Source: Clostridia bacterium
GTDB lineage: Bacteria; Bacillota; Clostridia; Oscillospirales; Acutalibacteraceae
Length of the DNA: 64,000 nt
Direction of reading: 5' to 3'
NCBI GenBank assembly: GCA_017468425.1
Contig: JAFUIO010000020.1
Span: forward strand, 29,185-93,184
Shown here: positions 17,082 to 26,160 of the stretch, piece by piece
Numbering within the stretch: position 1 is the first letter of the stretch
Layout: every line of letters starts with the position of its first letter
Made by a program: the position numbers and the translations under genes
The notes under the pieces: generated by a model
What the model was told of the DNA's origin: nothing
The model's input: the letters and a program-made list of their open reading frames with translations, nothing else
The model's database searches: none

Positions 17082-17674
17082 ATGTAAATGAAATGCAAGC
17101 GGCAGCTGAAGCTATGCTTTTTGCTTGCGGTGAACCTCTTGAAATTGAAAGAATAGCAGAAATACTCGGTATTGATGCAGAAAACGCAGAAAGCCTTGTG
17201 CTGAATATTGCGGCTAAATATGACGATACAAACAGTGGAATAAAAATTGTTAAGATGGACAAGAAATATCAGATCTGCACCCGTAAAGAGTTTGCAGAGC
17301 AGGTAAGAGACATTCTTGATATGAAGAAAAATGCACCCTTGTCACAGGCTGCATTTGAAGTTCTCGCTGTTGTTGCTTATAATCAGCCGATTACAAAGGC
17401 ATATATTGAACAAGTCAGAGGTGTTGACTGTTCAGGTGTTATTTCAACCCTCTGTCAGAAAGGTCTTATTGAAGAAGTCGGCAGACTTGAACTTCCGGGC
17501 AGACCTTTGATTTACGGTACTACAGCAGAATTTCTGAAATGTTTCTGTATTAATTCTCTTGAAGATTTACCTGATATTCCCGAGCTTAACGAGAAATCTG
17601 TTGAAGAACAGCAGGCAGAAATAGAATTTGACAAAATGGACGCAGAAGCAAAAGAAGCAGAAAACGAAGACTAA
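17078..17674 (+). CDS. scpB: ScpB, segregation and condensation protein B
   Basis: 198 residues with two winged-helix domains that bind ScpA within the SMC complex. Family segments EAMLFACGEPL near the N terminus, AFEVLAVVAYNQPITK in the centre and GLIEEVGRLELPGRP are clear. The ATGA overlap with scpA couples the two genes. The C terminus past residue 170 is acidic. Confidence 0.95.
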   Translation: MNVNEMQAAAEAMLFACGEPLEIERIAEILGIDAENAESLVLNIAAKYDDTNSGIKIVKMDKKYQICTRKEFAEQVRDILDMKKNAPLSQAAFEVLAVVAYNQPITKAYIEQVRGVDCSGVISTLCQKGLIEEVGRLELPGRPLIYGTTAEFLKCFCINSLEDLPDIPELNEKSVEEQQAEIEFDKMDAEAKEAENED

Positions 17675-17695
17675 TTTACTATAGGAGGTGAGGAA

Positions 17696-18451
17696 ATGCC
17701 GTTTTTATACACTCTTCTTGCAATAATAGCTTTCATAATAGTGCTTTTTCTCATCCCTGTGAGAGTTACAGGCCATTATGAAAATACATTTGAAATGTAC
17801 ATAAAGTATGGCTTTATAAAAATTAAGCTTTTTCCGCAGAAAGAGAAAAATAAGAAAGATAAACCTAAGAAGGAAAAAGCTAAAAAAGACAAACCCTCAA
17901 AAGAAACATCTGAAAAATCAGAGTCTGAAAATACGGATAAATCAAAATCCAAAAAGAAAAAAGATATTACGAATAAAGAAAACATTTTTCTTAAATTCTA
18001 CAGAACTCAGGGCTTTGATGCCACGCTGCAACTGATTGCAGATGCATTAAGTGCAGTCGGCGGTATTTTCGGCGGTATCTTCAAGCATTTCGTATTCAGA
18101 GAACTTTACCTTGAAATGGTAATAGCAGGCTCAGATGCGGCAGAAACTGCGATAAAATACGGTAAAATTTCATCTGCAGTTTTCCCTGCAATGGGGCTTC
18201 TCTGTTCAAAAGCAAAGGTAAGAAAATACGATATTGATATTTCACCTGATTTTCTTGCCGTAAAAGATGAAGCAATGTTTCATTTTCAGTTCGGGTTCTG
18301 TCCCATATTTGCAACAAATGCGGTTATAGTTGCTGGCTTTAAGTTGTTTAAGAATGTATTACTTGAACTTATTAAGGTCAACAATTCAGATAACAAAGAT
18401 AAGAAACATCTTGAAAAACAAGTTAAAAAAGCTTTAAAAAAGGAGAGATAA
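17696..18451 (+). CDS. DUF2953 membrane-anchored protein
   Basis: 251 residues. One N-terminal membrane helix (about residues 3-23), then a cytoplasm- or surface-facing stretch interrupted by an extreme Lys/Ser/Glu-rich linker at about 45-100, then a C-terminal domain with YGKISSAVFP. DUF2953 proteins are found next to gerW/ytfJ in spore-formers, as here (three-base gap). The ribosome binding site GGAGGTGAGG precedes ATG 17696. Function is not established; a sporulation link is inferred from its neighbour. Confidence 0.75.
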   Translation: MPFLYTLLAIIAFIIVLFLIPVRVTGHYENTFEMYIKYGFIKIKLFPQKEKNKKDKPKKEKAKKDKPSKETSEKSESENTDKSKSKKKKDITNKENIFLKFYRTQGFDATLQLIADALSAVGGIFGGIFKHFVFRELYLEMVIAGSDAAETAIKYGKISSAVFPAMGLLCSKAKVRKYDIDISPDFLAVKDEAMFHFQFGFCPIFATNAVIVAGFKLFKNVLLELIKVNNSDNKDKKHLEKQVKKALKKER

Positions 18452-18454
18452 TCT

Positions 18455-18877
18455 ATGAAAGAACAGTCAGCATCAGGTATCCTTGGTACAACAATTGATA
18501 AAATTAAGAACCTTGTTGATACAAGCACAGTAATCGGTGAACCTATGAAAGTTTCCGAAAAAATTACTGTTATTCCGATTTCAAAAGTAACATACGGTTT
18601 TGCTTCAGGCGGTTCAGATTTTCCGTCAAAAACAAACGCTGAACTTTTCGGCGGTGCAGGCGGCGCAGGTATTACAGTAACACCTGTTGCATTTCTTGTT
18701 GTAAATGATGATATTGTTACAATCAAAACAATTTCAACAACTGACAACCCCATTGAAAAAGTGGTTTCAGCTGTTCCGGAAGTTGTAAACACAGTTACAG
18801 GTCTCGTTAACAAATTTTCAAAGAAAGACGAACCTGAAACAGATGTAATTGACGATATTTCATCTGAAAATGAATAA
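18455..18877 (+). CDS. ytfJ: GerW/YtfJ sporulation protein
   Basis: 140-residue GerW family protein. Conserved parts are the VIGEPM stretch, PISKVTYGFASGGSDF and the Gly-rich GGAGGAGI followed by VTPVAFLVV. In Bacillus the homologue is a spore protein affecting germination. The gene follows a DUF2953 gene as in other spore-formers. It supports a sporulating host. Length and motifs are standard. Confidence 0.92.
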   Translation: MKEQSASGILGTTIDKIKNLVDTSTVIGEPMKVSEKITVIPISKVTYGFASGGSDFPSKTNAELFGGAGGAGITVTPVAFLVVNDDIVTIKTISTTDNPIEKVVSAVPEVVNTVTGLVNKFSKKDEPETDVIDDISSENE

Positions 18878-18940
18878 TTAAACAGGCATTTGCCGCATAG
18901 ATATAATTGACAATATTTCTGTGACGGCAGGTGTTTGCGA

Positions 18941-20107
18941 TTGATTAAAAAATACTTTTCGTTATTTTTGTGTATTCTGGTATCAATTCCTGTTTTTTCA
19001 ATCAGGCCAAAGGCAGTTTCCCTGGGGATTTCTGCGTCTGCAGCCGTTGTTATGGTGGCACAGACAGGTGAAGTTATTTATGAATATAATGCTCATAAGC
19101 AACTTTCTATGGCAAGCACAACGAAGATTATGACTTCGCTTCTTGCACTCGAAAAAGCAGACCTGAATAAAGAAATTACCGTCAGAGAAGAGGAATTGAA
19201 AGTTGAAGGCACTTCTATGGGACTTCTTGCAGGTGACAAAGTTACCTACGAGGGGCTTGTGTACGGAATGTTACTTCAATCAGGCAATGATGCGGCAAAT
19301 GTTGTGGCATCAAGACTTGGTAAAAATATCGATAATTTTATAGTTATGATGAATAAGCGTGCAGTTGAGCTGGGAATGAAAAACACTCATTTTGCAACTC
19401 CGTCAGGACTTGATGATGATGAACATTATTCAACTGCTTATGATATGGCACTGCTTGGTTCGGAAGCAATAAAGAATCCGGATTTCCGTTACATTTCTTC
19501 GCAGACATCTGCAAGAGTGTATTACGGTAACCCGCCATATTCCAGAACACTTACAAATCATAATAAAATGCTTAAAATGTATGATGGCTGTATTGGTCTT
19601 AAAACAGGTTTTACCAAGAAAAGCGGCAGATGCCTTGTAACAGCTGCCGAAAGAGACGGAATACTCCTGGTTGCGGTTACGCTTAATGCGCCCGATGATT
19701 GGAACGATCATAAAATTCTGTTGGATTACGGCTTTTCAGAAGTTGAAAATAAGCATTTAGAGCCGCAGTCGGTAAAGCTTCCTGTTGTTGGAGGTGTATC
19801 AGACAAAGTTACTGCTGTGCCCGCTATGGACGCGTATGTGAATCTTATTTCAGATTATTCTGAATATAAGCCGGTTTATCTCGTTGATAAATTTATGTAT
19901 GCACCTGTAGAAAAAGGTGAAATTGCGGGTAAGATTTTATATTTGTCTGATGGCAGATGTGTAGCCGAGGTTTTGCTTATTGCAAATGAAACGATTGCTT
20001 TGAAAAAAGTCAATAAAAAAGAGAAATCTTTCAGAATAAGATTCAGGAATTATATGAAAAGTATTTTTGAAAAATTACGGAGGAAAATATGGCAGATAAC
20101 AGCATGA
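18941..20107 (+). CDS. dacF: DacF-type D-alanyl-D-alanine carboxypeptidase
   Basis: 388-residue low-molecular-weight penicillin-binding protein that trims peptidoglycan side chains outside the membrane. An N-terminal signal peptide spans about residues 1-34. The serine active-site motifs are S59-T-T-K62, SGN in LLQSGNDAA, and KTG in GLKTGFTKKSG. A C-terminal beta domain and a basic, possibly membrane-associated tail follow. TTG 18941 is seven bases after GCAGGTG; an earlier TTG at 18935 is less well placed. It overlaps rluB by 19 bases. Of the family subtypes the sporulation-linked DacF/DacB type is most likely by context, but this is inference. Confidence 0.92.
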   Translation: MIKKYFSLFLCILVSIPVFSIRPKAVSLGISASAAVVMVAQTGEVIYEYNAHKQLSMASTTKIMTSLLALEKADLNKEITVREEELKVEGTSMGLLAGDKVTYEGLVYGMLLQSGNDAANVVASRLGKNIDNFIVMMNKRAVELGMKNTHFATPSGLDDDEHYSTAYDMALLGSEAIKNPDFRYISSQTSARVYYGNPPYSRTLTNHNKMLKMYDGCIGLKTGFTKKSGRCLVTAAERDGILLVAVTLNAPDDWNDHKILLDYGFSEVENKHLEPQSVKLPVVGGVSDKVTAVPAMDAYVNLISDYSEYKPVYLVDKFMYAPVEKGEIAGKILYLSDGRCVAEVLLIANETIALKKVNKKEKSFRIRFRNYMKSIFEKLRRKIWQITA

Positions 20108-20835
20108 GACTTCAGAAATTTCTTTCAGAATGCGGTGTTGCATCAAGAAGAAAATCAGAAGAACTCATTTCGATGGGCAAGGTTAAAGTAAACGGCAGAG
20201 TGGCACAGATTGGCGATAAAGTTAATCCTAAAAGAGATACTGTTACCGTCAGTGGTAAAAAAGTTGTCGGAAGTAAAAATAAATATTACATTATGCTCCA
20301 CAAACCCAGAGGTTTTGTTACAACTTTAAGTGACGAAATGGACAGAAGATGTGTTGCAGATCTTGTTAAAGATATTCCCGAAAGAATTTATCCCGTGGGT
20401 AGATTAGATAAAGATTCTGAAGGTTTGTTGCTGATGACAAACGATGGTGATTTTGCCAATGCTATGATGCATCCTAAACATCATGTGCCCAAAACCTACC
20501 GCGTTACGGTCAGACAGAATGTTACCGAAAATATGGTTGACCAGCTTGCCGTGGGAATAATGATCGAGGGCAGAAAAACTGCACCTGCAGATGTAAGAGT
20601 GCTTCTTAAAGAAGACACAAGAACTGTGCTTGAAATCGTATTATATGAAGGCAGAAACCGTGAAATCAGAAAAATGTGCGAAAGCCTTGGTCTTGATGTT
20701 ATCAGACTTAAAAGAATACAGTTCGGTTCAATTAAACTTGGTATGCTTGCACAGGGCAAATACAGAGAACTGACTGCAGATGAAGTTCACAGACTGATGA
20801 CTTCAAGCGGTGCAGTTACAAAAAAGAAGTGGTAA
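20089..20835 (+). CDS. rluB: RluB/RsuA-family rRNA pseudouridine synthase
   Basis: 248 residues: an N-terminal S4 RNA-binding domain (LQKFLSECGVASRRKSEELI) and the pseudouridine synthase domain with the catalytic Asp in GRLDKDSEGLLLMTNDG. It modifies a uridine in ribosomal RNA; homologues of this context usually act on 23S rRNA. GGAGG five bases before ATG 20089 supports this start even though it overlaps dacF. It sits in the scpAB-dacF-rluB order widely seen in Firmicutes. Confidence 0.93.
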   Translation: MADNSMRLQKFLSECGVASRRKSEELISMGKVKVNGRVAQIGDKVNPKRDTVTVSGKKVVGSKNKYYIMLHKPRGFVTTLSDEMDRRCVADLVKDIPERIYPVGRLDKDSEGLLLMTNDGDFANAMMHPKHHVPKTYRVTVRQNVTENMVDQLAVGIMIEGRKTAPADVRVLLKEDTRTVLEIVLYEGRNREIRKMCESLGLDVIRLKRIQFGSIKLGMLAQGKYRELTADEVHRLMTSSGAVTKKKW

Positions 20836-20838
20836 ATT

Positions 20839-21207
20839 ATGTATATTTTTAAACCGATAAGTGATGTTTCAGTGCTTTCGGAAATGTTTGCAGGTGATGC
20901 AAACGGCGGCTACATAGGCTACGAAGGCGATGAAATTATAGGTAAATGCAGTTTGTTTGTCGACGGACATACAGTAACTGTAAAAACTATTGAATTTGAT
21001 AAGGACAAGCCTGATATCGGCGAAGGTCTTATGCGTGCAGCACTTAATTTCGGTGCTAACAGAAATGCATACTACGCGTATTGCAGTTGTGAAAACGCAA
21101 CAGACATTATGAAATTGATGGGCTTTGAAGAAAATGACGGGGTTTTCAGCGGTGATATTCCCACTTTGTTGGGAGGCAGCTGCGGATGTTGCCGTCACAA
21201 TATATAA
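20839..21207 (+). CDS. small GNAT-like protein with Cys-rich C terminus
   Basis: 122 residues, not a recognised named family. The pattern of an acidic strand pair (YEGDEIIGKCSLF), a basic/acidic turn, then IGEGLMRAALNFGA and a final LMGFEE resembles the acetyl-CoA fold half of GNAT acetyltransferases, although the usual Q/R-x2-G-x-G/A is weak. It ends in GGSCGCCRHNI, three Cys in four positions, which could bind a metal or form disulfides. It lies three bases after rluB and 15 before yicC. Function unknown; expression as part of the housekeeping run is likely. Confidence 0.6.
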   Translation: MYIFKPISDVSVLSEMFAGDANGGYIGYEGDEIIGKCSLFVDGHTVTVKTIEFDKDKPDIGEGLMRAALNFGANRNAYYAYCSCENATDIMKLMGFEENDGVFSGDIPTLLGGSCGCCRHNI

Positions 21208-21222
21208 TAAGGTTGTGAAACA

Positions 21223-22104
21223 ATGATTAGCAGTATGACAGGATACGGCAGAGGTCAGTGCACTACAGACAGTATGGATATTACTGTTGAAATAAAAAGT
21301 GTAAATCACAGATACTATGAATTTTCTGCCAGAACTCCCAGAAATTATCTTTTCCTTGAAGAAAAGCTTAAAAGTTTTTTTGCACAGTCTATTTCGCGTG
21401 GTAAGGTTGAATGTTTTGTTCAGATTACCTGCCTTGACGATGAAAACGTAAACGTAACTGCAAATATTCCTCTGGCAAGCAGTTATCTTGCTGCACTTAA
21501 GGATATTGCAGAAAATTTAGGTGTTTCAGCAGACGTTTCTGCTAATGCCCTGGCAAGATATAACGATGTTCTTGAAATTAAAAAAGCTGAAGTTGACGAA
21601 GAAAAAGTATGGAACAGTGTTAAAGCTGCTGCTGAAATTGCATTGAACGGTATTCTTGCAATGAGAAAAGCAGAAGGCGAAAAACTTAAAAATGATGTTC
21701 TTTCAAGACTTGATTTTATTTCAGAAAAAGTTTCAATGATTGAAGCTCGTTCTCCCGAAACAGTTAAAGAATATTCGCAGAAACTTCTTGCAAGAATGAA
21801 TGAAGTTCTCGGTGATATCGCTCATATTGATGAACAGAGAATTCTTACAGAAGCCGCTATATATGCAGACAAAGTTGCAGTTGCAGAAGAAACTGTAAGA
21901 CTTTCAAGCCATATGTCACAGCTCAGAGAATTCCTTGTTTCAGATGAGGCTATCGGCAGAAAAATGGATTTCCTTGTTCAGGAGATGAACAGGGAAGCCA
22001 ATACAATAGGCTCTAAAGCCCAGGATGTGGAAATTGCAAGAGCAGTTCTTGATATAAAGGCTGAAATTGAGAAAATCAGAGAACAGATTCAGAATATCGA
22101 ATAA
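21223..22104 (+). CDS. yicC: YicC/YloC family endoribonuclease
   Basis: 293 residues. The N terminus MTGYGRG and [16 protein letters not shown] are diagnostic of the family, and the C-terminal DUF1732 part contains the motif [33 protein letters not shown] end region. E. coli YicC is an endoribonuclease involved in small RNA turnover. It precedes remA and gmk, as in most Firmicutes. Length and ends are complete. Confidence 0.93.
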   Translation: MISSMTGYGRGQCTTDSMDITVEIKSVNHRYYEFSARTPRNYLFLEEKLKSFFAQSISRGKVECFVQITCLDDENVNVTANIPLASSYLAALKDIAENLGVSADVSANALARYNDVLEIKKAEVDEEKVWNSVKAAAEIALNGILAMRKAEGEKLKNDVLSRLDFISEKVSMIEARSPETVKEYSQKLLARMNEVLGDIAHIDEQRILTEAAIYADKVAVAEETVRLSSHMSQLREFLVSDEAIGRKMDFLVQEMNREANTIGSKAQDVEIARAVLDIKAEIEKIREQIQNIE

Positions 22105-22118
22105 GGGGAATACAGATT

Positions 22119-22400
22119 ATGAAGCTTATAAATATCGGTTTCGGTAATATGGTAAATGCATCACGTCTTGTTGCAATAGTAAGCCCCGAATCTGCTCCCA
22201 TTAAGAGAATTATTCAGGACAGTAAGGAAAAAGGCACACTCATTGATGCAACTCACGGAAGAAGAACAAGAGCTGTTATTATTACTGATTGCGGTCAGAT
22301 AATTTTAACATATTTGCAGTCTGAAACTGTTGCAAACAGACTTAATGATGTTGAAGATGAACTTGATATTGCAGACGAGGAGGATGAAAATGAGCGCTAA
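22119..22400 (+). CDS. remA: RemA/DUF370 DNA-binding regulator
   Basis: 93 residues of the RemA family. In Bacillus RemA is a DNA-binding activator of biofilm matrix and osmoprotection genes. The pattern [21 protein letters not shown] and [10 protein letters not shown] is diagnostic. The acidic C-terminal tail (DEEDENER) overlaps the start of gmk by 11 bases, so the two are translationally coupled. Targets in this organism are unknown. Confidence 0.92.
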   Translation: MKLINIGFGNMVNASRLVAIVSPESAPIKRIIQDSKEKGTLIDATHGRRTRAVIITDCGQIILTYLQSETVANRLNDVEDELDIADEEDENER

Positions 22401-23001
22401 AGGTTTACTCGTGATTTTATCCGGACCGTCAGGCTCAGGTAAAGATACAGTACTTGATTGTGTACATAAAAAAGATATTCCGATACAAAGGTCAGTTTCT
22501 ATGACAACTCGAGCAAAGCGTGAAGGCGAAATTGACGGTGTGGACTATTATTTTGTAACCAAAGAGTATTTTGAAAAGCAGATAAAAGAAAAAAATATGC
22601 TTGAAAGTGCTATATATAGTTCGAATTACTACGGAACTCCCAAAGGACCTGTTGACAGATGGCTTTCAGAAAACAAAACAGTTGTTCTGAAAATTGAGGT
22701 TCAGGGTGCGGAAAAAATCAAAAAAATGTATCCTGACAGTGTAAGCATATTTATTATGCCGCCATCAATGCAGATACTTGAAAAAAGACTCCGTGGCAGA
22801 GACACTGATTCTGAAGAATCTATCCGTATGCGTATGGATGCTGCACTTGGCGAAATGCAGTGCGCAGAAAAATATGATTATGTTGTGTTTAACGATGTTC
22901 TCGGAGACACCGTTGACGATATATGTGCTATTATCAAAGCAGAAAAATTTAAATCATCAAGAATGAAATATTCAGTAAGAGAGGTAATCAAAAATGCTTA
23001 A
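22390..23001 (+). CDS. gmk: guanylate kinase
   Basis: 203 residues; phosphorylates GMP to GDP using ATP. P-loop [11 protein letters not shown], the GMP-binding region [21 protein letters not shown] and the lid segment [17 protein letters not shown] are present. ATG 22390 is chosen because GGAGG lies six bases upstream within the end of remA; the frame is open further upstream, but those residues are a shadow of remA. The family usually has ~200 residues. It overlaps rpoZ by eight bases. Confidence 0.96.
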   Translation: MSAKGLLVILSGPSGSGKDTVLDCVHKKDIPIQRSVSMTTRAKREGEIDGVDYYFVTKEYFEKQIKEKNMLESAIYSSNYYGTPKGPVDRWLSENKTVVLKIEVQGAEKIKKMYPDSVSIFIMPPSMQILEKRLRGRDTDSEESIRMRMDAALGEMQCAEKYDYVVFNDVLGDTVDDICAIIKAEKFKSSRMKYSVREVIKNA

Positions 23002-23203
23002 TCCCGATTTAAGAAATGTACTTACAGGCAAAACAAGCCGTTATTCACTTGTTATTGCAACTGCAAAAAGAGCAAGAGAAATTGCTGAGGATGCAGAAGA
23101 AAAAGGTGAAATCATCGTAGAAAAACCCGTTACACTTGCTGTGAACGAGTTTATCGACGGTAAATACATAATTGAAGAACCTGAGGATATCAGAGATCTT
23201 TAA
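22994..23203 (+). CDS. rpoZ: RNA polymerase omega subunit
   Basis: 69 residues. Core of omega: SRYSLVIATAKRAREIAEDA followed by KPVTLAVNEFIDGKY. It assists assembly of RNA polymerase by clamping the beta-prime subunit. The order gmk-rpoZ-priA is standard in Firmicutes. The start overlaps gmk by eight bases. Confidence 0.93.
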   Translation: MLNPDLRNVLTGKTSRYSLVIATAKRAREIAEDAEEKGEIIVEKPVTLAVNEFIDGKYIIEEPEDIRDL

Positions 23204-23237
23204 TTTTTAACTTAAGTTTTTTCAGGAGGGATATGTT

Positions 23238-25685
23238 GTGTCTAAGCTTTATGCTCAAACGTCTGTTGACGGTGTATTGCCGTCATTTGACAGGACATAT
23301 GCATATCTTCTTGACGAAAAAGATAAAGATGTTAAAGTCGGCACACGCGTGCTTGTTCCTTTCGGTGCGTCAAATAAGCCTAAAATGGCTATTGTTACCG
23401 ATGTAACAGATGAAAAACCTTCTGTAAAAGGAAGAGTAAAATCAGTTATGCGCGTTATTGATACAGAGCCAGTGTTAACAAAAGAAATGGTTTCTCTGGC
23501 TTTCTGGCTTAAAGAGCGTACTTTCTGTACCGTTTATGATGCAGTTAAAGCAATGCTACCCACAGGAATCAATTATCGTACAACCGTTTCTTATTCTTTT
23601 AATTCAGAGAAAGATTTTTCGGGAATTGAATTAACTGAAGATGAAAATAAAATAGTTGAGTTTTTCAAAGAAAAAAACAGAGGTTTTGTTGATAAAGAAA
23701 AAATCAGCAAACAACTTAATTTATCTGAAGATTGTGAAGCTTTTACAAGTCTTTATAATAAACAGATTCTGCTCAGAAATTTCGATGCATCAAGACGAAT
23801 AGGCGATAATATGCAGAAAATGGTGCGTCTTATCTGTAAAGAAACAGACCTGTCTTTATCTAAAAAGCAACAGATTGTGTTTGATTTGCTTAACGAAGTC
23901 GGCACGGCATCAGTTAAGGAAGTCTGCTATTACACAGGTGTAACTTCGGCGGTTGTAAATGCTCTTGTAATAAAGGGTATTGCTGAATTTTACGAAAAAG
24001 AAGTTTACAGAACTCCTTTTATTGCTGATGCTCAACAGAAAAATGATATTGTTTTATCAGAAAAACAAAACATTGCTTTTGATGGTCTTAAAGAGCTGCT
24101 TCATAGCGGTAAAAGTAATGCAGCACTTCTTTATGGTGTTACAGGCAGCGGTAAAACACAGGTGTTTCTGAAACTCATTGATGAAGCTGTGGAAAACAAC
24201 AAAGGCGTCATTCTTATGGTGCCTGAAATTTCACTTACACCGCAGATGATAAGAATCTTTAAAAATCGCTACGGTAAAAAAATTGCAGTATTTCATAGCG
24301 GTCTTTCAATGGGCGAAAGAACTGATGAATATAAGCGTGTAAAAAATAAAGAAGCGACTATTGCTATCGGTACACGTTCAGCTGTGTTTGCGCCTCTTGA
24401 AAATCTTGGTCTTATAATTATTGACGAAGAGCAGGAGCATACATATAAATCAGAGAGCAATCCCAGATTTCATGCTCGTGATGTTGCAAAATTCAGATGT
24501 GCAAATAACAACGCTTTGCTATTGTTGGCTTCTGCAACGCCAAGCGTTGAATCTTTTGCAAATGCTCAGAATAACAGGTATAAACTTTTCACTTTAGACG
24601 AACGATATGGTAATGCCATACTTCCTGAAGTTGTTACGGTAAACCTGAATGATGTAACAAAATTCGGTGAAAAAACAATTATTTCGCCTCGCTTGGCTCA
24701 GGAACTTGAAACGAATTATAATAGCGGACATCAGTCAATTATTCTTCTTAACAGACGTGGATTCAATACATTTGTGGCATGTAAAAAGTGCGGAGAAGTT
24801 GTAACATGTCCTAATTGCAGTATTTCTATGACATATCACTCTGCTAACGGCAAATTGATGTGTCACTATTGCGGTCACAGTGCAGACAGTAAAATTGTTT
24901 GCAGTAGTTGTGGCAGCGAAGAAATGCGATTCAATGGTGTCGGAACACAGAAAATTGAACAGGAATTGCAGTTTTTATTGCCAGAAGCAAGAATTCTCCG
25001 AATGGATGCTGATTCCACAATGTCAAGATTTGCTTTTGAAGAAAAATTTGAAAAATTTTCAAAAGGTGAATACGACATAATGGTGGGCACACAGATGGTT
25101 GCAAAAGGTCTTGATTTTGAAAATGTAACTCTTGTCGGTATTATATGTGCTGATATGCAGTTATATAATGATGATTTCAGAAGCAGTGAGCGTACATTTT
25201 CTCTCCTGACCCAGGTTATCGGTCGTTCAGGCAGAGGAAACTATGCAGGTAAAGCTATTATCCAGACTTTTTCTCCTGAAAACGAAATTATAAAATTTGC
25301 AGCTGACCAGGACTATGATTCGTTTTATAATTTTGAAATTAAAATCCGCAAAATGATGGTTTATCCGCCATATTGCGACCTTTGTGTTATTGGATTTACA
25401 GGCGAAAAAGAAGCAGATGTTGCTGTTTCTTCAAGAGCTTTCCTGCAACTTTTAAAAGAAAAAACAGAAAATAAATATAGTTCGGAACAGATAATTGTTC
25501 TCGGACCTGTACCTTTGCGTGTGGCAAAAGTCAGCAACAAATTCAGATACAGGCTGATACTTAAATGTCACAACACAAAATCATTCAGAAGTATGGTAGA
25601 AGAACTTCTCAGTGATTTTGATAATAAATTTAAAAAATCGGATGTTACGGTTTATGCAGACATAAACCCGGAAACTTTAATATAG
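23238..25685 (+). CDS. priA: PriA, primosomal replication restart helicase
   Basis: 815-residue superfamily 2 helicase that reloads the replisome at stalled forks. It has an N-terminal DNA-binding part, Walker A GVTGSGKT near residue 310, the helicase motif II DEEQEH, and an eight-Cys zinc region starting at CKKCGEVVTCPNC and continuing through CHYCGH and CSSCGS. Helicase motif QVIGRSGRG is intact. Start is GTG 23238, seven bases after GGAGGG. Complete and of normal length. Confidence 0.95.
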   Translation: MSKLYAQTSVDGVLPSFDRTYAYLLDEKDKDVKVGTRVLVPFGASNKPKMAIVTDVTDEKPSVKGRVKSVMRVIDTEPVLTKEMVSLAFWLKERTFCTVYDAVKAMLPTGINYRTTVSYSFNSEKDFSGIELTEDENKIVEFFKEKNRGFVDKEKISKQLNLSEDCEAFTSLYNKQILLRNFDASRRIGDNMQKMVRLICKETDLSLSKKQQIVFDLLNEVGTASVKEVCYYTGVTSAVVNALVIKGIAEFYEKEVYRTPFIADAQQKNDIVLSEKQNIAFDGLKELLHSGKSNAALLYGVTGSGKTQVFLKLIDEAVENNKGVILMVPEISLTPQMIRIFKNRYGKKIAVFHSGLSMGERTDEYKRVKNKEATIAIGTRSAVFAPLENLGLIIIDEEQEHTYKSESNPRFHARDVAKFRCANNNALLLLASATPSVESFANAQNNRYKLFTLDERYGNAILPEVVTVNLNDVTKFGEKTIISPRLAQELETNYNSGHQSIILLNRRGFNTFVACKKCGEVVTCPNCSISMTYHSANGKLMCHYCGHSADSKIVCSSCGSEEMRFNGVGTQKIEQELQFLLPEARILRMDADSTMSRFAFEEKFEKFSKGEYDIMVGTQMVAKGLDFENVTLVGIICADMQLYNDDFRSSERTFSLLTQVIGRSGRGNYAGKAIIQTFSPENEIIKFAADQDYDSFYNFEIKIRKMMVYPPYCDLCVIGFTGEKEADVAVSSRAFLQLLKEKTENKYSSEQIIVLGPVPLRVAKVSNKFRYRLILKCHNTKSFRSMVEELLSDFDNKFKKSDVTVYADINPETLI

Positions 25686-25702
25686 AATGGTGGAAATATA
25701 AA

Positions 25703-26158
25703 ATGGCTTTAAGAAATATAGTAAAATACGGTGACCCTGTGCTTCGCAAAAAGAGCAGGGTGGTTGAAAAATTTGACAGCAAACTTGCAACTCTTATTGA
25801 TGATATGATTCAGACTATGAGAAACGCTGACGGTGTCGGACTTGCGGCTGTCCAGGTTGGTGTTCTCAAAAGAGTTGTTGTTATCGATATAGGCGAAGGC
25901 GTTATGGAACTTGTAAATCCTGAAATTATAGAAGAGTCAGATGATGTTCAGGTAACTCCCGAAGGTTGTCTTTCTTTACCCGGTCAGACAGGTACAACTT
26001 CACGACCTATGACTGTTAAAGTTAAGGCTCAGGACAGAAACGGTAAATGGTATATCCATAAAGGCTCTGAGCTCAAAGCTAAAGCTTTCTGTCACGAAAT
26101 TGACCATCTTGACGGAATATTGTATATTGACAAACTTGTTGAATCATCGGAGGATTAA
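25703..26158 (+). CDS. def: peptide deformylase
   Basis: 151 residues; removes formyl from the initiator methionine of new proteins. All three motifs are present: GVGLAAVQVG, EGCLSLPG with the metal Cys, and HEIDHLDG with the catalytic Glu. It lies two bases before fmt, the enzyme that puts the formyl group on, forming the common def-fmt pair. Confidence 0.96.
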   Translation: MALRNIVKYGDPVLRKKSRVVEKFDSKLATLIDDMIQTMRNADGVGLAAVQVGVLKRVVVIDIGEGVMELVNPEIIEESDDVQVTPEGCLSLPGQTGTTSRPMTVKVKAQDRNGKWYIHKGSELKAKAFCHEIDHLDGILYIDKLVESSED

Positions 26159-26160
26159 TA

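Noticed and set aside
18885..18935. TATAAT at 18,902 before dacF as a promoter
   Set aside because: Only a poor -35 (TTAAAC, 18-base spacer) is found; the gene may be transcribed from upstream, so no feature was called.
23204..23237. AACTTAAGTT followed by TTTTTT between rpoZ and priA as a terminator
   Set aside because: The ten-base palindrome has no loop and is AT-rich; it cannot form a stable hairpin.
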